DNA of 64,000 nt from Rhodobiaceae bacterium (GCA_018660505.1 JABJKE010000030.1:97989-161988); one strand, 5' to 3'. Positions 40,866 through 52,131 are shown, counted from the stretch's first letter. A program made the numbers and translations. Notes: generated by a model not told the origin, from the letters alone.

Positions 40866-42041
40866 ATGTTCGTTAATTTTTTCCATGAGCTGAAAAACGC
40901 CAATGTGCCCGTCTCCTTGCGCGAATATTTATCGCTGCTCGAAGCGCTGGACCATGAGGTCATTCAAAACGAAGTGACCGAGTTTTATTATTTGTCGAAA
41001 GCCGCCCTCGTCAAAGACGAACGCAACCTCGATAAATTCGACCAAGTTTTCGGCACCGTGTTTAAAGGGCTGGAGAGCTTGGGCGATGGCGAGGTTTCGG
41101 AAATTCCCGAAGACTGGCTGCAAACGCTGACGGAAAAATTCCTCTCGGAGGAAGAAAAAGCCGAAATTGAAGCGCTCGGCGGCTGGGACAAAATTATGGA
41201 GGAGCTGAAAAAGCGCCTCGAAGAGCAAGAAAAACGCCACGAAGGCGGCAATAAATGGATTGGCACCGGCGGCACCTCGCCGTTTGGCTCGGATGGCTAT
41301 AACCCCGAAGGCGTGCGCATTGGCCAAGACAAGAATAAAAACTTCAAAGCGGTTAAAGTCTGGGACAAGCGCGAATATAAAAACCTCGACGACAGCGTCG
41401 AGCTGGGCACGCGCAACATCAAAGTAGCGCTGCGCCGTTTGCGCCAATTCGCGCGCGATGGCGAAGCCGATATGCTGGACCTTGATGACACCATTAAATC
41501 GACCGCCAATGCCGGCTATCTCGACATTAAAATGATCGCCGAGCGTCGCAACCGGGTGAAAGTTCTGGTGTTTTTCGATATCGGCGGCTCGATGGACCCG
41601 CATATTCGGCTTTGCGAAGAGCTGTTTTCGGCCGCGCGCAGCGAATTTAAAAACATGGAATATTTCTACTTCCACAATTGCCTCTACGAAGGCGTGTGGA
41701 AAGACAACAACCGCCGCCACAACGAAAAAATGGATACATGGGACGTGCTGCACACCTATGGCAGCGACTATAAAATCATCTTCGTGGGCGATGCCTCGAT
41801 GAGCCCCTATGAGATTACCTATGAGGGCGGCAGCGTGGAACATTGGAACGAAGAAGCGGGCGCGCTATGGCTGAAACGCCTGACCGATATCTACGAGAGC
41901 GCCATCTGGCTGAACCCGCTGGGCGAACGCTATTGGGAACACACGGCCTCGCTGCAAATTATTAAGCAGATTTTCTCAGATAGAATGTATCCGCTGACCA
42001 TTCAGGGGCTGGATGAGGCTATGCGGGAGTTGTCGCGCTAA
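40866..42041 (+). CDS. VWA domain-containing CoxE-like protein
   Basis: KVLVFFDIGGSMDPHIRLCEELFSAARSEFKNMEYFYFHNCLYEGVW; paired with MoxR upstream. Confidence 0.9.
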   Translation: MFVNFFHELKNANVPVSLREYLSLLEALDHEVIQNEVTEFYYLSKAALVKDERNLDKFDQVFGTVFKGLESLGDGEVSEIPEDWLQTLTEKFLSEEEKAEIEALGGWDKIMEELKKRLEEQEKRHEGGNKWIGTGGTSPFGSDGYNPEGVRIGQDKNKNFKAVKVWDKREYKNLDDSVELGTRNIKVALRRLRQFARDGEADMLDLDDTIKSTANAGYLDIKMIAERRNRVKVLVFFDIGGSMDPHIRLCEELFSAARSEFKNMEYFYFHNCLYEGVWKDNNRRHNEKMDTWDVLHTYGSDYKIIFVGDASMSPYEITYEGGSVEHWNEEAGALWLKRLTDIYESAIWLNPLGERYWEHTASLQIIKQIFSDRMYPLTIQGLDEAMRELSR

Positions 42042-42108
42042 AAGCACCTGCCAACTTGTTGGCTTTGGTGCGCCTTGCGCCAGCGTAGGGGCGCAGCCCC
42101 GAAGTCGG
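42033..42108. repeat. dispersed REP-like hairpin repeat, copy 2
   Basis: Aligns with 20942-21016; GCACC-t-GCCAA(CTTG)TTGGC-ttt-GGTGC and GGGGC(GCA)GCCCC; overlaps the VWA gene stop codon. Confidence 0.8.
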
Positions 42109-42182
42109 CAAGAGGTTAGCAACGGGAATGGTTTTGTTTCTGGCTTTTGTTGTTTTTTATTTTGATGGAAGCTTGGCCTAAA

Positions 42183-42239
42183 GCTCAAGTTCAGGGCTGG
42201 CGCCCTGCCCTTGAGCCTGCTCCAAGCCAGCAAGCTGGC
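42183..42239. repeat. tandem palindromic hairpins, divergent REP-like element
   Basis: GCTCAAG-tt-CAGGGC(TGGC)GCCCTG-cc-CTTGAGC at 42183-42216 and GCCAG(CAAG)CTGGC at 42226-42239. Confidence 0.6.
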
Positions 42240-42333
42240 GTCGCAGTCGCCCGCCCCTCAAAACGGGTCGCCAACAGCTCACGCCGTTGGACGTTGGGGG
42301 GATGAATTACCGACGAACCTATTTTGCCACTAT

Positions 42334-43311
42334 TTAATCTTTAGGAGACTGAATAGCCGATAAAATATCAGCGGCAGAATTTAGCGAGTTCGCCGTTTTC
42401 TTTGAATACCCTGTGTCCTGTGGCGCATAAATCGCACCTGCTGCTGTTAGCGTCACGGCGTCTTTAACATCTTGAGTCAACGTGGCCGCAGTCATGGTTT
42501 CAAAAGTGTTGAGCGCATTGGCGCGATGCTTATTGACTACTGCATTGTGCCGCTCCGCGCGGTATATACCAATCAGCATGAAATCAATAAAGATTAGCAA
42601 TCCAAGGAAAGAAAATCTCGGGATGAAATGATTCCAAGCAATTTTTTCCGATGTGGGAGGTTGGTCAAAAAAATAAAAGTATACTGACGTAACCAATAAA
42701 GATACGGAAATGGCTATTACCCCCCAAAACCAATTTTTTGAATTTTCTACGTGCCTAGCAGACTCCACAGAAAAATGTCGTGCCTCTTGCGCCACACCAA
42801 GTTTGCTGGCCTCGTCAGAAGCCATCTCTGCAACTTGTTTAATTTGTGCTTCAGAAGCCTTGGCATTTCGGTAAACCTCTTCTATTTGACTGTAAAGTTC
42901 TTGAAGTTCTTTCGAGTTCGAGGAGGAAGCCGGTGGTTTCAAAACCCGAAGTTGGAAAGGAGCTAAGAGATTACAAATTTCATTAAGATTTTTGTATGTT
43001 TGGTCTTGAGCAGACCGATTGATACGCACTGCTTCTTCTGCCGTTGAGATGCCATTCACTCTAATTACATGGGATGCTATTGGGTCTATAAAACCCTCTA
43101 ATCGCATTCCCGTTTTTTCTAATATTTTCGCTACTTTTTCAGTATCGATTAAAGAAAAATACTCTTGAACCTCTCTAAGCACATTCAGATACCCAACAAA
43201 AAGTTCGCCAAATTTTTTAGGCCCTTGCAATGAGCCAGCATCTAGGTTTTTTATCCAATCCAACTTAACGTCAATAGTTTTCCCTTCAGGATATTCACTA
43301 AACTCTGTCAT
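42334..43311 (-). CDS. unknown protein with two TM segments and helical N-terminal region
   Basis: 325 aa; NWFWGVIAISVSLLVTSVYFYFF and FIPRFSFLGLLIFIDFMLIGIY; 2-nt gap from the upstream gene. Confidence 0.8.
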   Translation of the reverse strand: MTEFSEYPEGKTIDVKLDWIKNLDAGSLQGPKKFGELFVGYLNVLREVQEYFSLIDTEKVAKILEKTGMRLEGFIDPIASHVIRVNGISTAEEAVRINRSAQDQTYKNLNEICNLLAPFQLRVLKPPASSSNSKELQELYSQIEEVYRNAKASEAQIKQVAEMASDEASKLGVAQEARHFSVESARHVENSKNWFWGVIAISVSLLVTSVYFYFFDQPPTSEKIAWNHFIPRFSFLGLLIFIDFMLIGIYRAERHNAVVNKHRANALNTFETMTAATLTQDVKDAVTLTAAGAIYAPQDTGYSKKTANSLNSAADILSAIQSPKD

Positions 43312-43313
43312 TT

Positions 43314-43991
43314 TTACTCCTCACTACTTGGCTTTTCAGGCTCCGAAGCTTCCATGGTAAGCGAAGCCTCTTTTTGTTTTTCTTTGCATAGCCCTTCGCT
43401 TCTAACCGTAAAAACCTTTTGGTCTCCAACAACCCCATACCATTCGTCAAAATAGAAAATCGTGTCCTCAAATCCTATCAGAGGGTCGCATTCATCTCCC
43501 GGTTCTTTTATTAAGTATCCATTTAGAGAATCCGAATTTTTTCCTTTAAAACTAATCACCGCCATGGAGCTTGTGTTTTCGCTTTCATCCTCATCTACGA
43601 AAGCTAAGCACCCCAAATGGTCACCCGCCTGTCCAGGCTTGCCCATGTGGTCGTAGTTAAAATCGACAACCTGAAGCTGCTCCATCGTACCATCAATTTT
43701 TAAATCTAATCGAATTGCCAGAACAAAACTATTTCCGGGTAATGAATCAGGGTAATGGGGGTCCATTGGGACTTGTCTGAAAATAGAACTCCCTGCCCCA
43801 GTTTCGTCTCTCTCAAAACGTAAATGCGCGACGTAATTGCGAGCCACATTTTTTTCAAGAACAATCCCCAAGCACAAGCCCTTGTCCTTGTAATAACTAA
43901 AAAACATTTGCCCTAATTTTAGTTCACCAATAGGTTTCAAACCTTCAATCGCGTTTAAAAAACCTGTGTCATTTAAAGTTTCATTATTCAT
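43314..43991 (-). CDS. unknown acidic soluble protein
   Basis: 225 aa; AGGA SD upstream of ATG; AT-rich; stop 2 nt before the next gene's ATG. Confidence 0.8.
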   Translation of the reverse strand: MNNETLNDTGFLNAIEGLKPIGELKLGQMFFSYYKDKGLCLGIVLEKNVARNYVAHLRFERDETGAGSSIFRQVPMDPHYPDSLPGNSFVLAIRLDLKIDGTMEQLQVVDFNYDHMGKPGQAGDHLGCLAFVDEDESENTSSMAVISFKGKNSDSLNGYLIKEPGDECDPLIGFEDTIFYFDEWYGVVGDQKVFTVRSEGLCKEKQKEASLTMEASEPEKPSSEE

Positions 43992-44101
43992 TATAAAGTT
44001 CCTAAAAACTGCTCCACATCGTGCAGAGCTTCATGGTTACAAAAACTTCAAGGTGACGCCGCTTAAGAGCGGTTTATTTTTCCTGCCCCCGCGAGGGTAA
44101 C

Positions 44102-44123
44102 TAGGCCACGCAAGCGTGGCCTA
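44102..44123. repeat. perfect inverted repeat with CAAG loop (hairpin/terminator-like)
   Basis: TAGGCCACG CAAG CGTGGCCTA. Confidence 0.7.
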
Positions 44124-44130
44124 ATAAAAC

Positions 44131-44337
44131 TCATTTTGTGTGACACTCTGGACAGCAATGCTTACAACCATTGGCGGCAGATTGCGTCTTCTTTGCTTCC
44201 TGCAAGGCCCGCCGACTATTTTCAAAGCGACCAAGTGGCAAGCTATTATTCGGCAAAGCCGGACAAGGGCTTTTATCAACATGAACCCAGTAATCACCAT
44301 TTGCCTGTTTACCCAAACTAAAAGAATATTTAGCCAT
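44131..44337 (-). CDS. small Cys/His-rich protein of unknown function
   Basis: 68 aa ending NGCKHCCPECHTK; near-perfect SD AAGGAGGTGAG just upstream of ATG. Confidence 0.7.
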   Translation of the reverse strand: MAKYSFSLGKQANGDYWVHVDKSPCPALPNNSLPLGRFENSRRALQEAKKTQSAANGCKHCCPECHTK

Positions 44338-44549
44338 TCAACTCACCTCCTTTCTATTTTTATTTTTCAAAGAGAGCTAACTGGTCAAGTATAGATGACT
44401 TCCTAGCTTCGGCTGCTTCTAAAAAGCATTTGCTCAAATAAAACTTTCGTCGGGCCTATTAATTACGGGGATAAGTTTTGCGACACCCCACAACAAACCC
44501 TAGATTGCCCCCGCTCCCCCACTCGCCTATGGCGTGTAACACCCTGCCG

Positions 44550-44801
44550 CAATTTAGTGCTAAGCTCTCCACATCCCTCAGGTCGACGGCCTGAGGGTTG
44601 GGGCTTAGAACTCCCCTCGTAAAGCGGGCGCATGCTGCTAAGCCCTACGCTATCGACTTAGCATTTACTTGGCATGCGCTCGTCATTATCCGTTGCTTCG
44701 GCCTAGGCTGGGGTGATGGCGGAATATAGTGCCTCCGGCCCAATACGCCGTGCCGACTTTACGCGGTAGTTCTAACACCCCAGCACCAGCGCTAGCTGGT
44801 G
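44550..44801 (+). ncRNA. candidate structured noncoding RNA region, class unknown
   Basis: CCCTCAGG/CCTGAGGG stem; nested GCGCATGC-TGCTAAG/CTTAGCA-GCATGCGC (44628-44679); GCTGGGGTG (44707)/CACCCCAGC (44776); CACCAGC-GCTA-GCTGGTG followed by TTGGTTTTG. Strand is a guess. Confidence 0.3.
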
Positions 44802-44830
44802 TTGGTTTTGTTCGAACAAAAGAGAAAATA

Positions 44831-46917
<2,087 letters not shown>

Positions 46918-46988
46918 CCAAAAATTATCCCAAACAAGCCACGCTAAGCTGGGTTTAACGAACAATAATAACAACCAATGGACTTCCC

Positions 46989-47162
46989 ATGGCCCTCTTG
47001 ATTTCACAGGTATTTCTGCTCGCCGTCTATGTTTTGGTGCATGTGCTAATCGCCATCGTTGCGGTGCACATCGGTCTTTGGCTGCAAGGCAGCGTCGAAT
47101 GGCTGATCGATCGCGTCAACGCCAGTCCCGACGATATCGACAAGCGGTTTCCAAAAGCCTAA
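46989..47162 (+). CDS. 57-aa membrane protein, unknown
   Basis: My translation: MALLISQVFLLAVYVLVHVLIAIVAVHIGLWLQGSVEWLIDRVNASPDDIDKRFPKA*; below the ORF-track length cutoff. Confidence 0.5.
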   Translation: MALLISQVFLLAVYVLVHVLIAIVAVHIGLWLQGSVEWLIDRVNASPDDIDKRFPKA

Positions 47163-47222
47163 CCGCGATGAAGGCTTGGGCGGCGCGCTTTCTATTTCTG
47201 TCAATCGCGCTATATTGCTGGC

Positions 47223-49475
47223 ATGGCGGAAGAACAAAAAAGTCTGACAGGGCGCGGCGACTTGGCGCCCATCGAAGAACCGGGGATGCGGGAAGGCCAA
47301 GCTATGGCTTTCACCCCGCATCGCGCCGAACGGCCCGAAAAAACCGAAGGCGGCTTATCGTTTCGCATGGTCTCGGACTTCCAACCAGCCGGCGACCAAC
47401 CGCAAGCCATTGAAGAGTTAATCCAAGGCATTGAAGCCGACGAGCGCGACCAAGTTCTGCTGGGCGTAACTGGCTCGGGCAAAACCTATACGATGGCGCA
47501 AGTCATCCATCGCACCCAACGCCCGGCGCTTGTTTTGGCGCCCAATAAAACCTTGGCAGCGCAGCTTTATGGCGAGTTCAAAAGCTTCTTCCCCGACAAT
47601 GCGGTGGAATATTTTGTCTCTTATTACGATTATTATCAGCCCGAGGCCTATGTGCCGCGCACCGATACTTTCATCGAAAAAGAGAGCAATATTAACGAGC
47701 AAATCGACCGCATGCGCCACTCCGCCACGCGCGCGCTATTGGAGCGCGATGACGTGATTATCGTTGCTTCCGTGTCGTGCATTTATGGCATTGGCTCGGT
47801 CGAGAGCTATTCCAATATGACGCTGGAGCTGAAACCCGGATTGGAAATCAGCCGTTCGCAATTGCTCGCAGATTTAGTGGCGCTGCAATATAGTCGCAAT
47901 GATATGGCCTTTGCGCGCGGCGACTTTCGCGTGCGCGGCGACACCATCGATATTTTTCCGGCCCACTATGAAGACCGCGCCTGGCGGGTCGAGTTATTTG
48001 GTGATGAGATTGATAATCTGACCGAATTTGACCCGCTGACGGGGCATAAAACCTCTGATATTGAGCAAGTGCGCGTCTATGCCAATTCGCACTATGTGAC
48101 GCCTGGCCCGACGTTAAAACAGGCCGCCGTGGGCATTCAGGCAGAGCTGAAAACGCGGCTCGAAGAGTTTGAAGCGGCGGGGCGTTTGCTGGAAGCCCAA
48201 CGGATAGAGCAACGCACTATGTTCGACTTGGAAATGCTAGATGCAACCGGTAGTTGTGCGGGGATTGAAAATTATTCGCGCTATTTAACCGGTCGCAAAC
48301 CGGGCGAGCCGCCGCCCACTTTGTTTGAATATCTGCCCGATAACGCCCTCGTGTTTACCGATGAAAGCCATGTGACCGTGCCGCAAATCGGCGGCATGTT
48401 TCGCGGTGACTTTAAACGCAAATCAACGCTGGCGGAATTTGGCTTCCGCCTGCCCTCTTGCGTCGACAATCGGCCGATGAAATTCGAAGAATGGGATATC
48501 ATGCGGCCGCAAACCGTGCATGTTTCGGCCACCCCCGGCCCGTGGGAAATGGAACGCACCGGCGGGGTGTTTGTCGAGCAGGTCATTCGTCCCACGGGGT
48601 TAATTGACCCAACCTGCGAAATCCGCCCGGCCACCAATCAGGTCGACGATTTAATGGCCGAATGCCAAGACATGGCCAAGCGGGACCAGCGCGTTTTGGT
48701 AACCGTTTTGACCAAAAAAATGGCCGAAGATTTGACCGAATATATGCATGAGCAAGGCCTGCGGGTGCGCTATATGCACTCCGATATTGATACGCTGGAG
48801 CGGATTGAGATTATCCGCGATTTGCGGCTTGGCGCTTTCGATATTCTCATCGGTATCAACCTACTGCGCGAGGGGTTGGATATTCCCGAATGTTCGCTCG
48901 TGACTATTTTGGATGCCGATAAAGAAGGGTTTTTGCGCTCCGAAACCTCGCTGGTGCAAACCATCGGCCGCGCGGCCCGCCACGTCGAAGGGCGCGTGCT
49001 TTTATACGCCGATAAAATGACCGGATCTTTGACCCGCGCCATGGCCGAGACCGACCGACGCCGAGCCCGCCAAATTGCCCATAATGAAGCGCATGGCATT
49101 ACCCCCGCTTCGGTGAAGAAAAACATCGCCGATATTATCGAAGGCATGGCGGAGCAAGACAATCAAGCGGCGCCAGGGCCCTATCGGGTGCGCGAGGCGA
49201 TGGAAGAAAAACAAGCGCCGCTGCTGGGCAGTAATTTACGGGCCCATATCGAAGGGCTGGAGAGCGAGATGCGCGAAGCGGCGGGCGATCTCGAATTTGA
49301 AACCGCAGCGCGCTTGCGCGATGAGATTAAACGCCTGCAAGAAACCGAATTGGCCATTGCCGACGACCCCTTTGCCCGCCAATCTGCGGTCGATGCCCGG
49401 GTGGCGGAAAGCACAGGTAAGAAAGCCAAAAAACCCCCTCGACGCCCCTCTGGACGCAGCAGAAAGGGGCCTTAA
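47223..49475 (+). CDS. uvrB: excinuclease ABC subunit B
   Basis: [42 protein letters not shown] and the C-terminal UVR motif. Confidence 0.98.
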   Translation: MAEEQKSLTGRGDLAPIEEPGMREGQAMAFTPHRAERPEKTEGGLSFRMVSDFQPAGDQPQAIEELIQGIEADERDQVLLGVTGSGKTYTMAQVIHRTQRPALVLAPNKTLAAQLYGEFKSFFPDNAVEYFVSYYDYYQPEAYVPRTDTFIEKESNINEQIDRMRHSATRALLERDDVIIVASVSCIYGIGSVESYSNMTLELKPGLEISRSQLLADLVALQYSRNDMAFARGDFRVRGDTIDIFPAHYEDRAWRVELFGDEIDNLTEFDPLTGHKTSDIEQVRVYANSHYVTPGPTLKQAAVGIQAELKTRLEEFEAAGRLLEAQRIEQRTMFDLEMLDATGSCAGIENYSRYLTGRKPGEPPPTLFEYLPDNALVFTDESHVTVPQIGGMFRGDFKRKSTLAEFGFRLPSCVDNRPMKFEEWDIMRPQTVHVSATPGPWEMERTGGVFVEQVIRPTGLIDPTCEIRPATNQVDDLMAECQDMAKRDQRVLVTVLTKKMAEDLTEYMHEQGLRVRYMHSDIDTLERIEIIRDLRLGAFDILIGINLLREGLDIPECSLVTILDADKEGFLRSETSLVQTIGRAARHVEGRVLLYADKMTGSLTRAMAETDRRRARQIAHNEAHGITPASVKKNIADIIEGMAEQDNQAAPGPYRVREAMEEKQAPLLGSNLRAHIEGLESEMREAAGDLEFETAARLRDEIKRLQETELAIADDPFARQSAVDARVAESTGKKAKKPPRRPSGRSRKGP

Positions 49476-49488
49476 AATAAGGCCCCTT
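49464..49488. terminator. hairpin overlapping the uvrB stop codon
   Basis: Perfect 11-bp stem AAGGGGCCTTA AAA TAAGGCCCCTT; no strong U-tract on either side. Confidence 0.6.
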
Positions 49489-49542
49489 AAGCGTTAAGGT
49501 AAAGAAGCAGTCTGCAAGTCAGCCGAGGGTTTCGGCTGAAGA

Positions 49543-50196
49543 TTAGAAATCGTAAATATAACTAACCGAGAAAACGTCGCTTTCAAATGTGCCGAAGTCA
49601 TAGCTCCGGAATTCCGCCCGGAAAGGTTCATGCGAGACACCAAAACCGAAGAAAGCCCCATCATCTGTATTCGGGTCATCAATCGAAGCAAAGCCCGCGC
49701 GCAGCGTATAGCGCAGCAGCGGTGGACCGCCTAAATCGAAACCTTTCAGCAGCGACATCTCAAAAGCTGGTTGGTCTGGCTTTGGCGTTGGGCCCGTTCC
49801 GCTAGGTGCGTCATAGGCACCATTGAGCAGCGAAAGACCAACCTCAAAATTCAAATCAGACGAAAGGCGCAGGCCAAATCCGCCGGTTATAAAAATATCA
49901 TCTGCATCTTCTTTAGCCAGTTCCGGTTCGTCCGTGTTCAAACCATAAGCGACGGCGCCTTCTGCCGTGCCCGAGTGACTAATAAAGCCAGTGCCGCCAA
50001 ATACATAAGTGAAAGTGCCCAAGCGTTCGGCGCGCGATTGTTGCGGCCAATCTTTATAGGTTTCCATATCGTCGGCACGAGATGGGGTTATCAAGAGCGT
50101 GCTAAGCGCAAAAACAGTTGCGGCCAGCAAAAGCCCCACGCGGCGAATTGGGGCGGGTGAGGAAACGGCTTCATTTAAATAATTATAGACTTGCAT
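49543..50196 (-). CDS. probable outer-membrane beta-barrel protein
   Basis: Signal peptide-like N-terminus, repeated amphipathic strands, C-terminal Phe (VSYIYDF). Confidence 0.7.
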   Translation of the reverse strand: MQVYNYLNEAVSSPAPIRRVGLLLAATVFALSTLLITPSRADDMETYKDWPQQSRAERLGTFTYVFGGTGFISHSGTAEGAVAYGLNTDEPELAKEDADDIFITGGFGLRLSSDLNFEVGLSLLNGAYDAPSGTGPTPKPDQPAFEMSLLKGFDLGGPPLLRYTLRAGFASIDDPNTDDGAFFGFGVSHEPFRAEFRSYDFGTFESDVFSVSYIYDF

Positions 50197-50525
50197 CGAC
50201 TTACTCCTTTTTTTGTTCTTCGACAGCTTAATGTCGCATCGGTTAAATATTGGTAAAAGCTAACGACATGGCTCCGCAAAGCGAAAGCCAATGTGACATA
50301 GAGGTGTCATGACACCTGAAAAGACACGCAATTCATAACGAAGCCCTACCGACCTGCCTTATGTTATTTTTAGGTCTGTTAGTGTTTTACCTAATTCCGG
50401 CGGCTTGTAAAACGTTTTTGTTGGGTAAGATGGGCAGCCCTTTGGCAAATCTGGCGCCGATGGCGAAAGCAAATGTTTTGCCCAAAAACTTTTACACCCT
50501 TGGGGGAAACTGCTACATCAGGCGC

Positions 50526-51308
50526 ATGACAAAAATTACGTCCAAAGCTGTCTTGATTACTGGCGCCGCCAAACGCATCGGGCGCGCGCTCGCCGAAGGG
50601 CTGGCCGCCGATGGCTGGGCCATCGCCATTCATTATTCTAGCTCGCAAACCGAGGCCGAGCAGTTGGTCGAGGATATTCAAGCACAGGGTGGAAACGCCA
50701 TAGCGCTGCAAGCCGATTTGCGCGCGGCCGCGCAAGTCGAAACCTTAGTACCCAAAGCGGCAGCCGCCTTGGGCCCCTTATCGGCGCTGATAAATAACGC
50801 CTCGACTTTCGAGCGCGACACCGCCCACACGCTGACCGCCGAGACTTGGGACACGCACCTCAACGCAAATTTGCGCGCGCCGGCTTTATTGATGCGCGAT
50901 TTTGCCAATCAGCCCGAGCTGCAAGACGCAGGCCTTGGCGATAGCAATATCATCAATATTACCGACCAACGGGTGTTTCGCCTGACCCCTGATTTCGTGA
51001 GCTATACGGTTTCCAAAACCGGATTGGCCACGCTCACCCAAACTTTCGCGCAAGCTTTGGCGCCGCAACATATTCGGGTCAATGCCATCGCGCCGGGGCC
51101 AACTTTGCCCAATCCGCGCCAAGCGTTGGCCGAATTTGAAAAACAAGCCAGCCTTGTGCCCCTGGCCCATGGCGCCTCGCCGGAGGATATTGTGGCCGCG
51201 GCGCGCTATATTTTGTCCGCCCGCGCGATGACCGGCCAAACCTTGACGCAAGATGGCGGCCAGCATCTGGCTTGGCAGACGCCAGATGTCGTCGATGTCA
51301 AAGAGTAA
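50526..51308 (+). CDS. SDR family protein, pteridine reductase/FolM-like
   Basis: KAVLITGAAKRIGRALAEGLAADGWAIAIHY and NITDQRVFRLTPDFVSYTVSKTGLATLTQ; next to folB. Confidence 0.87.
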   Translation: MTKITSKAVLITGAAKRIGRALAEGLAADGWAIAIHYSSSQTEAEQLVEDIQAQGGNAIALQADLRAAAQVETLVPKAAAALGPLSALINNASTFERDTAHTLTAETWDTHLNANLRAPALLMRDFANQPELQDAGLGDSNIINITDQRVFRLTPDFVSYTVSKTGLATLTQTFAQALAPQHIRVNAIAPGPTLPNPRQALAEFEKQASLVPLAHGASPEDIVAAARYILSARAMTGQTLTQDGGQHLAWQTPDVVDVKE

Positions 51309-51320
51309 AGTAGACAGATT

Positions 51321-51749
51321 ATGAACCAACATCCGACCAGTGCTTCGAAAAACCTAGCCAGTGCCGCGCTTGGGCTGCGCCATGTCTTTGTCAAACGATT
51401 GGCCATTGCCGCCAATATTGGCATCCACCCGCATGAGCGTACCGCCAAGCAAACCATTCTCATTAGCCTCGATGCCGCGGTGGCGGAAACCAAGGTTCTG
51501 CCCAAAAGCAACATAGGGCCCGAAAGCACCATCGAAGACGTCGTTTGTTATGAAAGCATGAGCAAAACCGTCATCGCCATTATCGAAGAAGGCCACATTG
51601 ATTTGGTGGAAACGCTGGCCGAAACCATCGCCGAGCGGCTATTGGCCGACCCGCGCATTCGCCATTTGCATGTGCAGGTGGAAAAACCAGAGGCGATTGC
51701 CGCTGCCGAGAGCGTCGGCATTTCCATTGAGCGGCTACAAACTGCTTAA
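51321..51749 (+). CDS. folB: dihydroneopterin aldolase
   Basis: FVKRLAIAANIGIHPHERTAKQTILISLDAAV, VVCYESMSKTVIAIIEEGHIDLVETLAETIAERLL. Confidence 0.88.
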   Translation: MNQHPTSASKNLASAALGLRHVFVKRLAIAANIGIHPHERTAKQTILISLDAAVAETKVLPKSNIGPESTIEDVVCYESMSKTVIAIIEEGHIDLVETLAETIAERLLADPRIRHLHVQVEKPEAIAAAESVGISIERLQTA

Positions 51750-52051
51750 ATCAACGCGCTATGGCGCCTTTTCAACCCAAAAAAACCGCGCTCAAGGCGT
51801 CATTTTTTCGCTATCTATATGTTTTTCAATAGTTAAACGTAAGATGGGAGTTTTTCACACCCCCCTGCAACATTTATCGCTTTGTTGTAAAGACCGAAAA
51901 TAGCCTCTAAAAAATAATTATTTTCCCTGCTTGATTTTCTTTATCTCAATAATTTCAAATACTTAAGTATTTTGCTTAAAATTTAGGCAATGAGTATGGA
52001 AATGTTATAAATCAATAGTTTGGCGGTCGAATCGTTTTTTTACACACATAG

Positions 52052-52060
52052 TTATCCACA
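52052..52060 (+). promoter_or_regulatory. DnaA-box consensus match in AT-rich intergenic region
   Basis: TTATCCACA exact consensus. Confidence 0.5.
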
Positions 52061-52131
52061 GAACCCGTGCATTAAATTTTGTCCAGTTTTAGCTAGACTA
52101 AGGGTCATTTTTACCGATATTGGGTTGTATT

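Noticed and set aside
39991-42041. MoxR/VWA pair as a novel system
   Set aside because: MoxR-CoxE-like VWA pairs are widespread and already described as a chaperone-type module.
44136-44394. Plus-strand ORFs opposite the 68-aa Cys/His gene
   Set aside because: The minus-strand ORF has the strong SD and a sensible Cys/His tail; the plus-strand ORFs have neither.
44550-44801. tmRNA, RNase P or SRP RNA identity for the structured region
   Set aside because: No tag-peptide reading frame or T-arm, no GAGGAAAGTCC core, no GGAAGGAAGCA apical loop on either strand, so only a class-unknown RNA is proposed.
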